From an uncultured Marvinbryantia sp. (lineage in GTDB: Bacteria > Bacillota > Clostridia > Lachnospirales > Lachnospiraceae): a stretch of DNA of 6,397 nt. Shown in pieces: positions 1 to 6,397 of the stretch. Below the pieces are notes generated by a model. The model ran no database searches, had not been told where the DNA came from, and was given only the letters and a program-made list of their open reading frames with translations. The stretch spans positions 1-6,397 of the forward strand of contig CAKRON010000122.1 in NCBI GenBank assembly GCA_934373455.1. Reading direction: 5' to 3'. The position numbers were made by a program, and so were the translations under genes. Every line of letters begins with the position of its first letter. Positions within the stretch are counted from its first letter, which is position 1.

Positions 1-648
1 ATATATACTGTGGCAGGAACCTTAATTAATGTTTGTATGACGATGATCTGCGCATATCCATTATCCCGTAAAAATTTGAGGGGACGAAATAAAATTATGT
101 TCCTTTTTACATTTACGATGCTCTTTAATGGAGGAATGCTTCCAAACTATATATTGATCAGTAAATTAAAAATGATTAACACGGCCTGGTCTTTGTTGCT
201 TCCGGGTGCTATAAGTGTTTACAACATGATTGTTGCAAGAACATTTATTCAAAGTAATATTCCTGATGAGTTACTGGAATCATCCAGGATAGATGGTTGT
301 GATGATATACGTTTTTTCTTTAAGATGGTTCTTCCTTTATCGAAGGCAATTTTGGCGGTATTGGTTATCTGGTATGCAGTAGGTCATTGGAATTCTTATT
401 TTAATGCATTTTTATATTTGAATGATAAAAGCAAATATCCACTGCAAATTTATTTAAGAGAAATTCTGGTATTAGGAGAGGTTCAATCAGATATGATTGA
501 CGGAGAAACTGAAAGCGCAATAAGAAATCTGAAATACTTATTAAAATATTCAACCATTGTAGTTTCAACTGTACCATTGTACGCTATTTATCCTTTTATA
601 CAAAAGTATTTTGTGAAGGGTGTGATGATTGGTTCAGTCAAAGGTTGA
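1..648 (+). CDS. ABC sugar transporter permease, LplC/YtcP type (5' partial)
   Basis: This is the membrane-spanning permease of an ABC importer, of the carbohydrate type that works with a second permease and a lipid-anchored sugar-binding protein. The frame is open to the window edge, so the GTG at base 10 is an internal valine codon; 215 residues are visible against roughly 290-300 for the family, so about 80 N-terminal residues are missing. The EAA loop that docks on the ATPase subunit is clear: IPDELLESSRIDG at residues 87-99 followed by the LP pair at 111-112. Hydrophobic segments lie near residues 32-53, 62-82, 111-128 and 183-200. The tail, YFVKGVMIGSVKG, is typical of this family. It sits 26 bases before a glycoside hydrolase gene with no terminator between, which suggests one transcript and import of the hydrolase's substrate. 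The partner permease and binding protein are presumably upstream, outside the window. The exact sugar is unknown. Confidence 0.93.
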   Translation: MYTVAGTLINVCMTMICAYPLSRKNLRGRNKIMFLFTFTMLFNGGMLPNYILISKLKMINTAWSLLLPGAISVYNMIVARTFIQSNIPDELLESSRIDGCDDIRFFFKMVLPLSKAILAVLVIWYAVGHWNSYFNAFLYLNDKSKYPLQIYLREILVLGEVQSDMIDGETESAIRNLKYLLKYSTIVVSTVPLYAIYPFIQKYFVKGVMIGSVKG

Positions 649-662
649 ATGAAAAATAATGG

Positions 663-669
663 AAGGTGG
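663..669 (+). promoter_or_regulatory. Ribosome binding site deciding the hydrolase start
   Basis: AAGGTGG is one base away from the ideal AAGGAGG and lies 5 bases before the ATG at 675. A possible GTG start at 666 falls inside this site, so the ATG at 675 is the better start and the protein begins MEYIIFDG. Confidence 0.7.
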
Positions 670-674
670 CAGGT

Positions 675-2696
675 ATGGAATATATCATATTTGATGGAAT
701 ATATAATATGGTTCCGGATGAAACGGCATCAAAATGTAAAGATGAGCCATTGAAAATTGTGTTTGATCGTCCGCAGACAGTTCTTTGGCAGAGCGAAAAC
801 TGGTTTTGTGCAGATATACGTGTAGAGCAATATTCGGATGTTCGTATACAGATAGCATTTCAGGATATTTCAGATAACAAATTAATGATCGAATATGAAC
901 TTTTACCGAATGTAAAGGTAAGTTTTCGTGTAAAGTTGGATGAATTGTGGAGTAAGCGTTTTTTTCTGGAAGTATTTCCGGGTTCTTATAAGGGAACAGT
1001 ACATGGTTTACCTATGGATCCGCAGAATGTGGTAAAAATTGAGATTTCTGTAATACCGGGCAAGGATTTTAAAAGCGCTGAGCTTGGTAAAGTATGGATC
1101 AGTGAAAAACATCCGGATGGAATTAATCCGGATGTACCAATCATTGATGAAATGGGACAATTAATAGGTTACGAGTGGTCAACAAAGACACATTCTTTTA
1201 AGGAAATGGAGAATCGGCTTTGTACAGAGTATGAAGAGGCAAAAGCTAATGATTGTTTATTTCCAAATCGCAGCCGCTGGGGTGGATTTTTGGAGAAACA
1301 GTTCAGCTCCACTGGTTGGTTTCATGTGCAGCATGATGGAAACAGGTGGTGGTTGGTGGATCCGGATGGGTATGCTTTTTTTTCACATGGTTTATGTTAT
1401 GGTACCAGAATGGGAGAGTTTGGCTGGTATACAGGTATGGAGAAATTCTATGAGAACGCACCATCACCAGAAGATCCCAGATATGAGGAAGCCTTTACGC
1501 ATCCAGGGATGATAGATGAATATGTGAAACGGTATGGAGTGACAGAACGTTCAAATGAATGGATGTATAATCCTGCGCGCGGTAATATGATTCGTATTTT
1601 TGGAGAAAAATGGTGGGATGCATGGCGATTAATTGCAACCAGACGTTTTCATGAGTGGGGAATTAACACTACAGGTGTAGGTATTGTTAATTTTACAGAT
1701 GAGCATTGTGATGATTTTCTGCGCATGTCGAATCTTCCATATGTTATAACTTTGAAACGCTTTCCCACTACAAAAAATTTTATTTTCCGAGATTTTCCAG
1801 ATGTTTTTTCAAATGAATATATAGAAAATTCTAAAATATTTGCAGAAAATGAACTGGGTCCACATGCAAATAACCATAATCTGATTGGTTATTTTTTGCA
1901 CAATGAACCAGAATGGATGTTTGAATCTGATTGTAATATCGCATGGGAACTTTTGGTGGAAAATAAGCCACTTAAAAGTCGTGAAAACATGATGATCTGG
2001 TTAAAAGAACGTTATGGAAATATTGAATCATTTAATGCTTCATGGGGACTTGATTTGAATTCTTTTGAAAGATTACTTAGACCACTTGACAGGAATACAG
2101 TTTTGTCTGACAGGGGATGGAAGGATCTTGAAGAATATGAGCAGATTCTTATTGACAGATTCGGAAGTATCCCAATGTCTGCCTGCAAAAAGGTTTCGCC
2201 GAATCATTTGTGTCTGGGTATGCGTTATGCGCAAATGAATCAAAAAGTGCTTATGAGCTGTAAGGTGTTTGATGTTGTTTCTTTTAACTGCTACAGTAAA
2301 ACACCGGAGAAGTACTTTGATCTGGCCAGGGTTACAGAAAAACCCATGATAATTGGTGAATGGCATTTCGGTGCCCCGGATAGCGGACTTTTACGTACCG
2401 GAATTCTGGGTGCAGTCAGTCAGGAGGAACGTGCAAAAGCATATCGCCGTTATTGCGAGATAAGTGCTGCTGATCCGACTTGTGTTGGTATACATTATTT
2501 TGAATATAATAACCAGACGTTGATGGGTCGTTTTGATGGCGAACATGCTGCTCACGGTATCATTGATTGTTGTAATTTACCATATCCGTTTATGGTAGAA
2601 GCTATGAAAATCAGTTCTTCCAATTTATACAGTGTTATGACAGGACAAAAAGCACCTTATGATGGACCTGTCAGATATCTGGAGAAGGCATGGTGA
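675..2696 (+). CDS. Cytoplasmic clan GH-A glycoside hydrolase, agarase/beta-galactosidase-like
   Basis: This 673-aa protein appears to be a retaining glycoside hydrolase with a (beta/alpha)8 barrel. Residues 1 to about 165 look beta-rich and probably form an accessory sandwich domain. A link with VPIIDEMGQLIGYEW, then a Trp-rich stretch at 214-239 (GWFHVQHDGNRWWLVDPDG), leads into the barrel; this arrangement is common in proteins annotated as agarase-like. N410-E411 in NEPEW fits the beta-4 acid/base and E562 in IIGEW fits the beta-7 nucleophile of clan GH-A. Between them, WLKERYGNIESFNASWG at 442-458 resembles the insert seen in GH42-type enzymes. There is no signal peptide, so it should act in the cytoplasm on sugar brought in by the upstream importer. 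It follows the permease by 26 bases and precedes the DUF5107 gene by 70. I cannot assign a CAZy family or substrate: a beta-galactosidase, agarase-like or other exo-acting enzyme are all possible. The general class is well supported, the specificity is not. Confidence 0.85.
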   Translation: MEYIIFDGIYNMVPDETASKCKDEPLKIVFDRPQTVLWQSENWFCADIRVEQYSDVRIQIAFQDISDNKLMIEYELLPNVKVSFRVKLDELWSKRFFLEVFPGSYKGTVHGLPMDPQNVVKIEISVIPGKDFKSAELGKVWISEKHPDGINPDVPIIDEMGQLIGYEWSTKTHSFKEMENRLCTEYEEAKANDCLFPNRSRWGGFLEKQFSSTGWFHVQHDGNRWWLVDPDGYAFFSHGLCYGTRMGEFGWYTGMEKFYENAPSPEDPRYEEAFTHPGMIDEYVKRYGVTERSNEWMYNPARGNMIRIFGEKWWDAWRLIATRRFHEWGINTTGVGIVNFTDEHCDDFLRMSNLPYVITLKRFPTTKNFIFRDFPDVFSNEYIENSKIFAENELGPHANNHNLIGYFLHNEPEWMFESDCNIAWELLVENKPLKSRENMMIWLKERYGNIESFNASWGLDLNSFERLLRPLDRNTVLSDRGWKDLEEYEQILIDRFGSIPMSACKKVSPNHLCLGMRYAQMNQKVLMSCKVFDVVSFNCYSKTPEKYFDLARVTEKPMIIGEWHFGAPDSGLLRTGILGAVSQEERAKAYRRYCEISAADPTCVGIHYFEYNNQTLMGRFDGEHAAHGIIDCCNLPYPFMVEAMKISSSNLYSVMTGQKAPYDGPVRYLEKAW

Positions 2697-2717
2697 TTTA
2701 TCATCCGGTTTTCATCA

Positions 2718-2733
2718 GTTACAAGTAAGTAAC
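2718..2733 (+). other. Weak GTTAC/GTAAC inverted repeat between genes
   Basis: GTTAC and GTAAC flank a 6-base loop in the 70-base gap between the hydrolase and the DUF5107 gene. The stem is only 5 bp and no T-run follows, so it is not a convincing terminator. It could be a small operator or mRNA processing site, or chance. Confidence 0.2.
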
Positions 2734-2753
2734 AAAAACCTAGATTAACATTT

Positions 2754-2759
2754 GAGAGG
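2754..2759 (+). promoter_or_regulatory. Ribosome binding site deciding the DUF5107 gene start
   Basis: GAGAGG lies 7 bases before the ATG at 2767. An in-frame TTG at 2752 overlaps this site and would leave no room for a binding site of its own, so ATG 2767 is preferred and the protein starts MPVKLLKNN. Confidence 0.7.
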
Positions 2760-2766
2760 TAAAAAA

Positions 2767-5700
2767 ATGCCAGTAAAATTATTGAAAAATAACAGAAAGA
2801 TTCCAACTTATATACCTAAAAAAGCAATGGATTTACCAATGTTTTTTGAAAGAAAACCATATCAGGGCGCCAGTGGAAGACTTTATCCGCTTCCGTTTTC
2901 TGATGGCATCAGTGATGAAAAAACAGATGTATCATATGAAGTATATACACTGGAAAATGAATATATTAAAACAGATCTTTTACCGGCTTTGGGTGGAAAG
3001 ATTTTAAGAGGTTATGATAAGTATGGGGATTATGATTTTATTTATTATAATGAAGTAGTAAAACCGGCTTTAGTTGGTCTTGCAGGACCATGGATTTCCG
3101 GTGGTATTGAATTTAATTTTCCACAGCATCACAGACCAACTACTTACCTTCCGGCAGAAGTCATTACAGAGGAACGTCCGGATGGAGAAAAAATTGTCTG
3201 GATGGGGGAAGTGGAGCCTTTTAACAGAATGAAAGGAATGCTGGGTGTTTCTGTAGAACCAGGCCGTTCTTATATAAAAGCAAAAATTAAAGTATATAAT
3301 CGAACCAATCAGCCACAGATATTTATGTGGTGGGCAAATCTGGCGGTACCGGTAAATAAATCCTACAAAACCATTTTTCCTCCGGATGTGGAATGGGTCA
3401 ATGATCATGATCGAAGATGTATTATGAGCTGGCCTGTTGCTAAAGGTGTATATCATACGGCAAGACCGTTTGATTATGGTGAAGGAACAGATATTTCCAT
3501 GTATGACGCAGTAAAGGTTCCGTCCTCTTTTCTTGTTTCTCAGGGACAGTCGGATATGAACTTTGTTGCTGGGTATGATGGCCAAAAACAACTTGGTATC
3601 ATAACGGTAGCCAATCATCACATTTGTCCAGGAAAAAAAATGTGGACATGGGGAAAAGGTGATTTTGGTGAAATGTGGTGCAATAATCTGACGGATCAAA
3701 ATGGACCATATATTGAGTTAATGACAGGTGTCTATACAGATAATCAACCGGATTTTACATGGCTAAATCCATATGAGGTGAGAGAATTTGAACAGTATTG
3801 GTATCCCATCAGAGAAATTGGAGATGTAAAAAATGCGAGTATTGATGCTGCAATAAATGTAGAGCAGCGAGGTGAAAAGCTGTTTTTTGGCTTTAATGTT
3901 ACCGGCAGCTTTGAAAATACAAAAATAAGAGTCCAATATAAAAATGATGTTATTTTTGAAGAATGTGCGGATATGACTCCGGATAAGGCTTATTTAAAAG
4001 AAATTCCAATGAATGGAATGAAACTGGAGGATATTACGGTATCCTTGTTGGACAAAACGGGAAAAGAGCTGATACAATATAAAACCTATGTCAGAGGACA
4101 AAAAGAACCAATTAATCCGAGAAAGCCGGTAGCCCGTCCATGTGAAATTGATTCTATTGATGAATTATATATTAATGGACTTCATTTAGAGCAATACAAG
4201 CAGCATAATTATGATGCACAGGATTATTATCTGGAAGGTATTCATAGAGATCCGCTGGATGCCAGATGTAATACAGGTATGGCTAGAATTTCTTTAAAGA
4301 ACGGTCAGTTTGATGATTGTATTATGTATGCAGATGCTGCTATTAACAGATTGACATCAAGAAATATGCATCCGAAAGATACGGAAAGTATCTATTTAAA
4401 AGGGATTGCACTAAAAGCAAAGGGAGAATACCAGAAGGCATATGATACTTTATATATGGCGGCATGGGATCATTCCTATCGAAGTGCAGCATATTATGAA
4501 CTGGCATTAATTGATTGCATAAATGGAGAATATGAAGAGGCACTTTGTCATCTGGAAGAATCATTGAAGCAAAATATAAATCATACAAAAGCATTAAACA
4601 TGAAAGCTGTGATCTTAAGACATCTTGGAAAAAATGAGGATGCAGAATGTATTTTGCGTAGAGTTTCTGCATATGATATGTTGGATATGTTTGCACAAAT
4701 TGAGCTTTTGAACTATGGAGGTAAGGTAGAAGAATTAACACATATATTCGGAAATAAAGCAGATAACTATCTGGATGTCGCTTATGATTATTTAAATGCC
4801 GGATTTTACAATGAGGCGTTTCATGTATTAGAGTTGGCGAAAATAAAAATAGAGTATCCCATGATTTCCTATGTGAAAGGATACTGTGTTCATATGCTTG
4901 GAGATGAGGAAGAAGCAAAAAAATATATAATGGAAGCAGAAAAAATGGATACAGGCTATTGTTTCCCATCCAGGATCGAAGATATTGCTATATTGAATTA
5001 TGCAATATTAGTGAACGCAAAAGGTGACAACGCACCATATTATCTTGGATGTCTGTATTATGATAAATTTGCATATGAACAGGCTATTCAGCTATGGGAG
5101 TGTGCGATAACCTTAAATCCGAAGCACAAAAAAGCCTATAGAAATCTTGCTCTTGCATATTCTGACAAAAGAGGAGACTTCCTTTCGGCAAAGCTTTGTA
5201 TGGAGAAAGCACTTAAAAATAAACCGGACGATTCCCGACTGCTCATGGAATATGAACAATTATTAAAAAATATGAACTATACTCCGAAGCATCGAATTGA
5301 TTGTTATCAGCAATATTATGATTTAATGATGCAGCGAGATGACTGTTATTTAGATCTGATTACGCTTTATTGTATGGTTGGCGAATACAATAAAGCAATT
5401 GAAATGGCAAAAGAGAGACATTTTCACATTTATGAAGGAGGAGAAGGAAAGCTTACCAAGCTTCATGCATGGATGCATGTACTGTATGCGAACCAGATGG
5501 CCGAAGAAGGAAAAATGGAAGAAGCAATAAAACTCTGTGAAGATGGAATTAATATGCCTAAATCATATGGAGAAGCAAAAACATTTTTTAATCAGGAATC
5601 TCATATTTACTATTATCTTGGTGAATTTACAGGTAAGAAAGAATACTATGAGGAGGCTTCTGTTTATAAGGCTGCTGTATCTGAAATTTCTTTATTCCGT

Positions 5701-6015
5701 GCATTGGCACTTCGAAAACTAATGTGTTATAGTGAGGCAAAAGCGGTATTGGATGAAATGATTGAAGTTGCAGATAATCAGATTCAAAATTGTGATCTGA
5801 GAACCTATTATGGCGTGGGTTCACCTTCTCCTATGCCTTTTGAAACAGATATTGTAAAATTAAATCTGACAGACGGATACATACTGAAGGCATATGCACT
5901 GCTTGGATTTGGAAAATTCCAGGAGGCAGAGAATTGTATCAGAGAAGCAGAAAAATATAGTACTTATGATTTTCGAATCATTGTATATAAAAAAATTGCA
6001 GGAAGTATAAAGTAA
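2767..6015 (+). CDS. DUF5107 domain protein with long C-terminal TPR solenoid
   Basis: This 1082-aa protein has three parts. Residues about 38-350 match the DUF5107 pattern, a beta fold resembling aldose-epimerase/mutarotase domains: LPALGGKI near 77-84, GLAGPWISGGIEFNFPQHHRP at 104-124, WMGEVEPFNRMKGM at 145-158, MWWANLAVPVN at 187-197, FPPDVEWVNDHDRR at 204-217, and YIELMTG at 315-321. E115, H121, H122, R123, E148, E150 and E317 are the polar residues I would test first as a sugar-binding or catalytic site. Residues about 355-445 are beta-rich, then a proline-rich link leads to helical TPR-type repeats from about 465 to the end, for example the repeat followed by LNPKHKKAYRNLALAY around 783-798. 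There is no signal peptide or membrane segment, so it is probably cytoplasmic. Placement directly after an oligosaccharide permease and a hydrolase points to sugar breakdown, but the reaction of DUF5107 is not something I can state from sequence. The TPRs may mediate self-assembly or partner binding. Confidence 0.9.
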   Translation: MPVKLLKNNRKIPTYIPKKAMDLPMFFERKPYQGASGRLYPLPFSDGISDEKTDVSYEVYTLENEYIKTDLLPALGGKILRGYDKYGDYDFIYYNEVVKPALVGLAGPWISGGIEFNFPQHHRPTTYLPAEVITEERPDGEKIVWMGEVEPFNRMKGMLGVSVEPGRSYIKAKIKVYNRTNQPQIFMWWANLAVPVNKSYKTIFPPDVEWVNDHDRRCIMSWPVAKGVYHTARPFDYGEGTDISMYDAVKVPSSFLVSQGQSDMNFVAGYDGQKQLGIITVANHHICPGKKMWTWGKGDFGEMWCNNLTDQNGPYIELMTGVYTDNQPDFTWLNPYEVREFEQYWYPIREIGDVKNASIDAAINVEQRGEKLFFGFNVTGSFENTKIRVQYKNDVIFEECADMTPDKAYLKEIPMNGMKLEDITVSLLDKTGKELIQYKTYVRGQKEPINPRKPVARPCEIDSIDELYINGLHLEQYKQHNYDAQDYYLEGIHRDPLDARCNTGMARISLKNGQFDDCIMYADAAINRLTSRNMHPKDTESIYLKGIALKAKGEYQKAYDTLYMAAWDHSYRSAAYYELALIDCINGEYEEALCHLEESLKQNINHTKALNMKAVILRHLGKNEDAECILRRVSAYDMLDMFAQIELLNYGGKVEELTHIFGNKADNYLDVAYDYLNAGFYNEAFHVLELAKIKIEYPMISYVKGYCVHMLGDEEEAKKYIMEAEKMDTGYCFPSRIEDIAILNYAILVNAKGDNAPYYLGCLYYDKFAYEQAIQLWECAITLNPKHKKAYRNLALAYSDKRGDFLSAKLCMEKALKNKPDDSRLLMEYEQLLKNMNYTPKHRIDCYQQYYDLMMQRDDCYLDLITLYCMVGEYNKAIEMAKERHFHIYEGGEGKLTKLHAWMHVLYANQMAEEGKMEEAIKLCEDGINMPKSYGEAKTFFNQESHIYYYLGEFTGKKEYYEEASVYKAAVSEISLFRALALRKLMCYSEAKAVLDEMIEVADNQIQNCDLRTYYGVGSPSPMPFETDIVKLNLTDGYILKAYALLGFGKFQEAENCIREAEKYSTYDFRIIVYKKIAGSIK

Positions 6016-6064
6016 GACAAACTTATTTTTCTGTTCAGAGTCATGCAAAGATTCATAAAGTAAC

Positions 6065-6109
6065 CCCATTCGCAAAGTCGCTGCTTAGCAGTTTTCCTTT
6101 GCGAATGGG
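6065..6109 (+). terminator. Perfect 13-bp inverted repeat with nested hairpin, probable operon terminator
   Basis: CCCATTCGCAAAG at 6065-6077 pairs perfectly with CTTTGCGAATGGG at 6097-6109. Inside the 19-base loop, CTGC and GCAG (6081-6091) form a second small hairpin with a TTA loop. It begins 49 bases after the DUF5107 stop codon and lies just past the end of the minus-strand ATPase remnant, so it could end transcription from either side. The T-run after it is short (GAGTTTT on plus; GTTACTTT on minus), so termination may be inefficient or the element may instead be a dispersed repeat. Confidence 0.6.
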
Positions 6110-6113
6110 AGTT

Positions 6114-6206
6114 TTAGGCAGTTACAATTATGATAGAATGTAATGCTTTTCCTTTGGTTCCATTTTTCCATTTGAAAAGATCCTGATAGGCTTTTCGTCT
6201 TAACAT
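6114..6206 (-). pseudogene. Truncated N-terminus of an AAA_14/DUF4143-type ATPase
   Basis: The minus strand carries a 30-codon frame beginning MLRRKAYQDLFKWKNGTKGK and continuing ALHSIIIVTA before a TAA. The first 22 residues look like the conserved start of the large AAA_14 plus DUF4143 ATPases common in Clostridia, which usually begin with a similar MLKRK-Y-LL-WK pattern, then KALLI-GARRVGKS containing Walker A. Here similarity stops just after GKAL: no Walker A or any later part of the roughly 400-residue protein follows, and the frame ends 5 bases from the inverted repeat. I read this as the 5' end of a gene whose body was deleted. It keeps a perfect ribosome binding site, so a 30-residue peptide could still be made. 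The family match is from memory of the pattern, not from a search; a genuine small peptide gene is the alternative. Confidence 0.6.
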
Positions 6207-6213
6207 CTGTTGT

Positions 6214-6218
6214 CCTCC
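6214..6218 (-). promoter_or_regulatory. Strong ribosome binding site of the ATPase remnant
   Basis: The minus strand reads GGAGG here, 7 bases before the ATG that starts at 6206. The ideal sequence and spacing show that this was, or still is, a translated start. Confidence 0.7.
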
Positions 6219-6250
6219 AAATGTTATTCTTATTGAATACATCATTAGTG

Positions 6251-6341
6251 TAACATTTTTCCTTTGATTTTAGAAGTAAATTGTAACATTATTCGTAACA
6301 TTTTTCCTTACTTTTTCATGGTGTTTTGTAACGTTTTTCTT
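6251..6341. repeat. Four imperfect GTAAC-T-rich direct repeats
   Basis: GTAAC followed by a T-rich stretch, usually ending in TTTTTCCTT, begins near 6251, 6284, 6296 and 6328. The 6284 copy is the most diverged (ATTATTC after GTAAC) and the 6328 copy reads GTAACGTTTTTCTT. On the minus strand these read roughly AAGGAAAAATGTTAC and lie upstream of the ATPase remnant, so they may be binding sites in its leader. Start-to-start spacings are about 33, 12 and 32 bases, near whole numbers of helical turns. The region is very AT-rich, so chance similarity of the T-runs adds to the signal. Confidence 0.45.
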
Positions 6342-6375
6342 AAATAAATAATTAAAGATTACCATATCTTATTTT

Positions 6376-6381
6376 ATTATA
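6376..6381 (-). promoter_or_regulatory. Possible -10 element facing the ATPase remnant
   Basis: The minus strand reads TATAAT, an exact match to the sigma-A -10 consensus, about 170 bases upstream of the remnant's start codon. The matching -35 would lie beyond the window edge, so this cannot be confirmed, and such hexamers arise easily in AT-rich DNA. Apart from this and the repeats, I see nothing else between 6219 and 6397. Confidence 0.25.
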
Positions 6382-6397
6382 CCCTTGAGATAATGGG

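Noticed and set aside
509..523. TGAAAGCGCAATAA, resembling a catabolite repression (cre) site
   Set aside because: It lies deep in the permease coding sequence, its 3' half departs from the consensus, and one such near match is expected by chance.
1231..1512. 93-codon plus-strand open frame inside the hydrolase gene
   Set aside because: It lies wholly within the hydrolase in another frame, has no ribosome binding site of note and no recognisable family pattern.
2719..2746. Possible internal promoter before the DUF5107 gene (TTACAA, 16 bases, TAGATT)
   Set aside because: The -35 match is only about half of the consensus and the -10 is weak, so it is not supported without RNA start-site data.
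3070..3699. Long minus-strand open frame of about 209 codons opposite the DUF5107 domain
   Set aside because: It is antisense to a strongly family-like coding region, and its Cys/His/Phe-rich, low-complexity translation looks like an antisense shadow.
4343..4969. Minus-strand open frame of about 208 codons opposite the TPR region
   Set aside because: It is a shadow of the AT-rich TPR coding sequence: rich in Leu, His and Pro, with no domain pattern and no start signal.
5860..6075. Minus-strand open frame overlapping the 3' end of the DUF5107 gene, considered as a C-terminal remnant of the lost ATPase
   Set aside because: Most of it is antisense to the real gene, and the translation shows no DUF4143-like C-terminal pattern.

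Overview
The window reads as a chromosomal segment from a low-GC Gram-positive bacterium, most likely a gut or rumen Lachnospiraceae-type Clostridia. The reasons are the AT-rich sequence, strong purine-rich ribosome binding sites, and the family types present. This placement is inference, since no rRNA or marker gene is present.

Region 1 to 6015 is one run of three plus-strand genes with no terminator between them. The first (1-648, cut at its 5' end by the window edge) is an inner-membrane permease of the LplC/YtcP type, part of an ABC importer for oligosaccharides. It is followed 26 bases later by a cytoplasmic glycoside hydrolase of the GH-A fold (675-2696, 673 aa). That enzyme has a clear NEPEW acid/base motif and a GEW nucleophile motif but no confident family number. 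After 70 bases comes a 1082-aa protein (2767-6015) with an N-terminal DUF5107 domain, a mutarotase-like beta fold of unproven activity, joined to a long TPR solenoid. Neither of the last two has a signal peptide. The simplest model is import of an intact oligosaccharide followed by breakdown in the cytoplasm by the hydrolase, with the DUF5107-TPR protein acting on the same sugar. The substrate cannot be read from the sequence.

Region 6016 to 6397 holds no full-length gene but is not empty. It has a perfect 13-bp inverted repeat with a smaller hairpin in its loop, probably the operon terminator. Next to it, on the minus strand, is a 30-codon reading frame with a perfect GGAGG site that looks like the N-terminus of an AAA_14/DUF4143-type ATPase cut off before its Walker A motif. 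Beyond that is a T-rich leader with four imperfect GTAAC-containing repeats.

The most novel item is the pairing of an unassigned GH-A enzyme with a DUF5107-TPR protein behind an importer. The truncated ATPase is the clearest evidence of gene decay.
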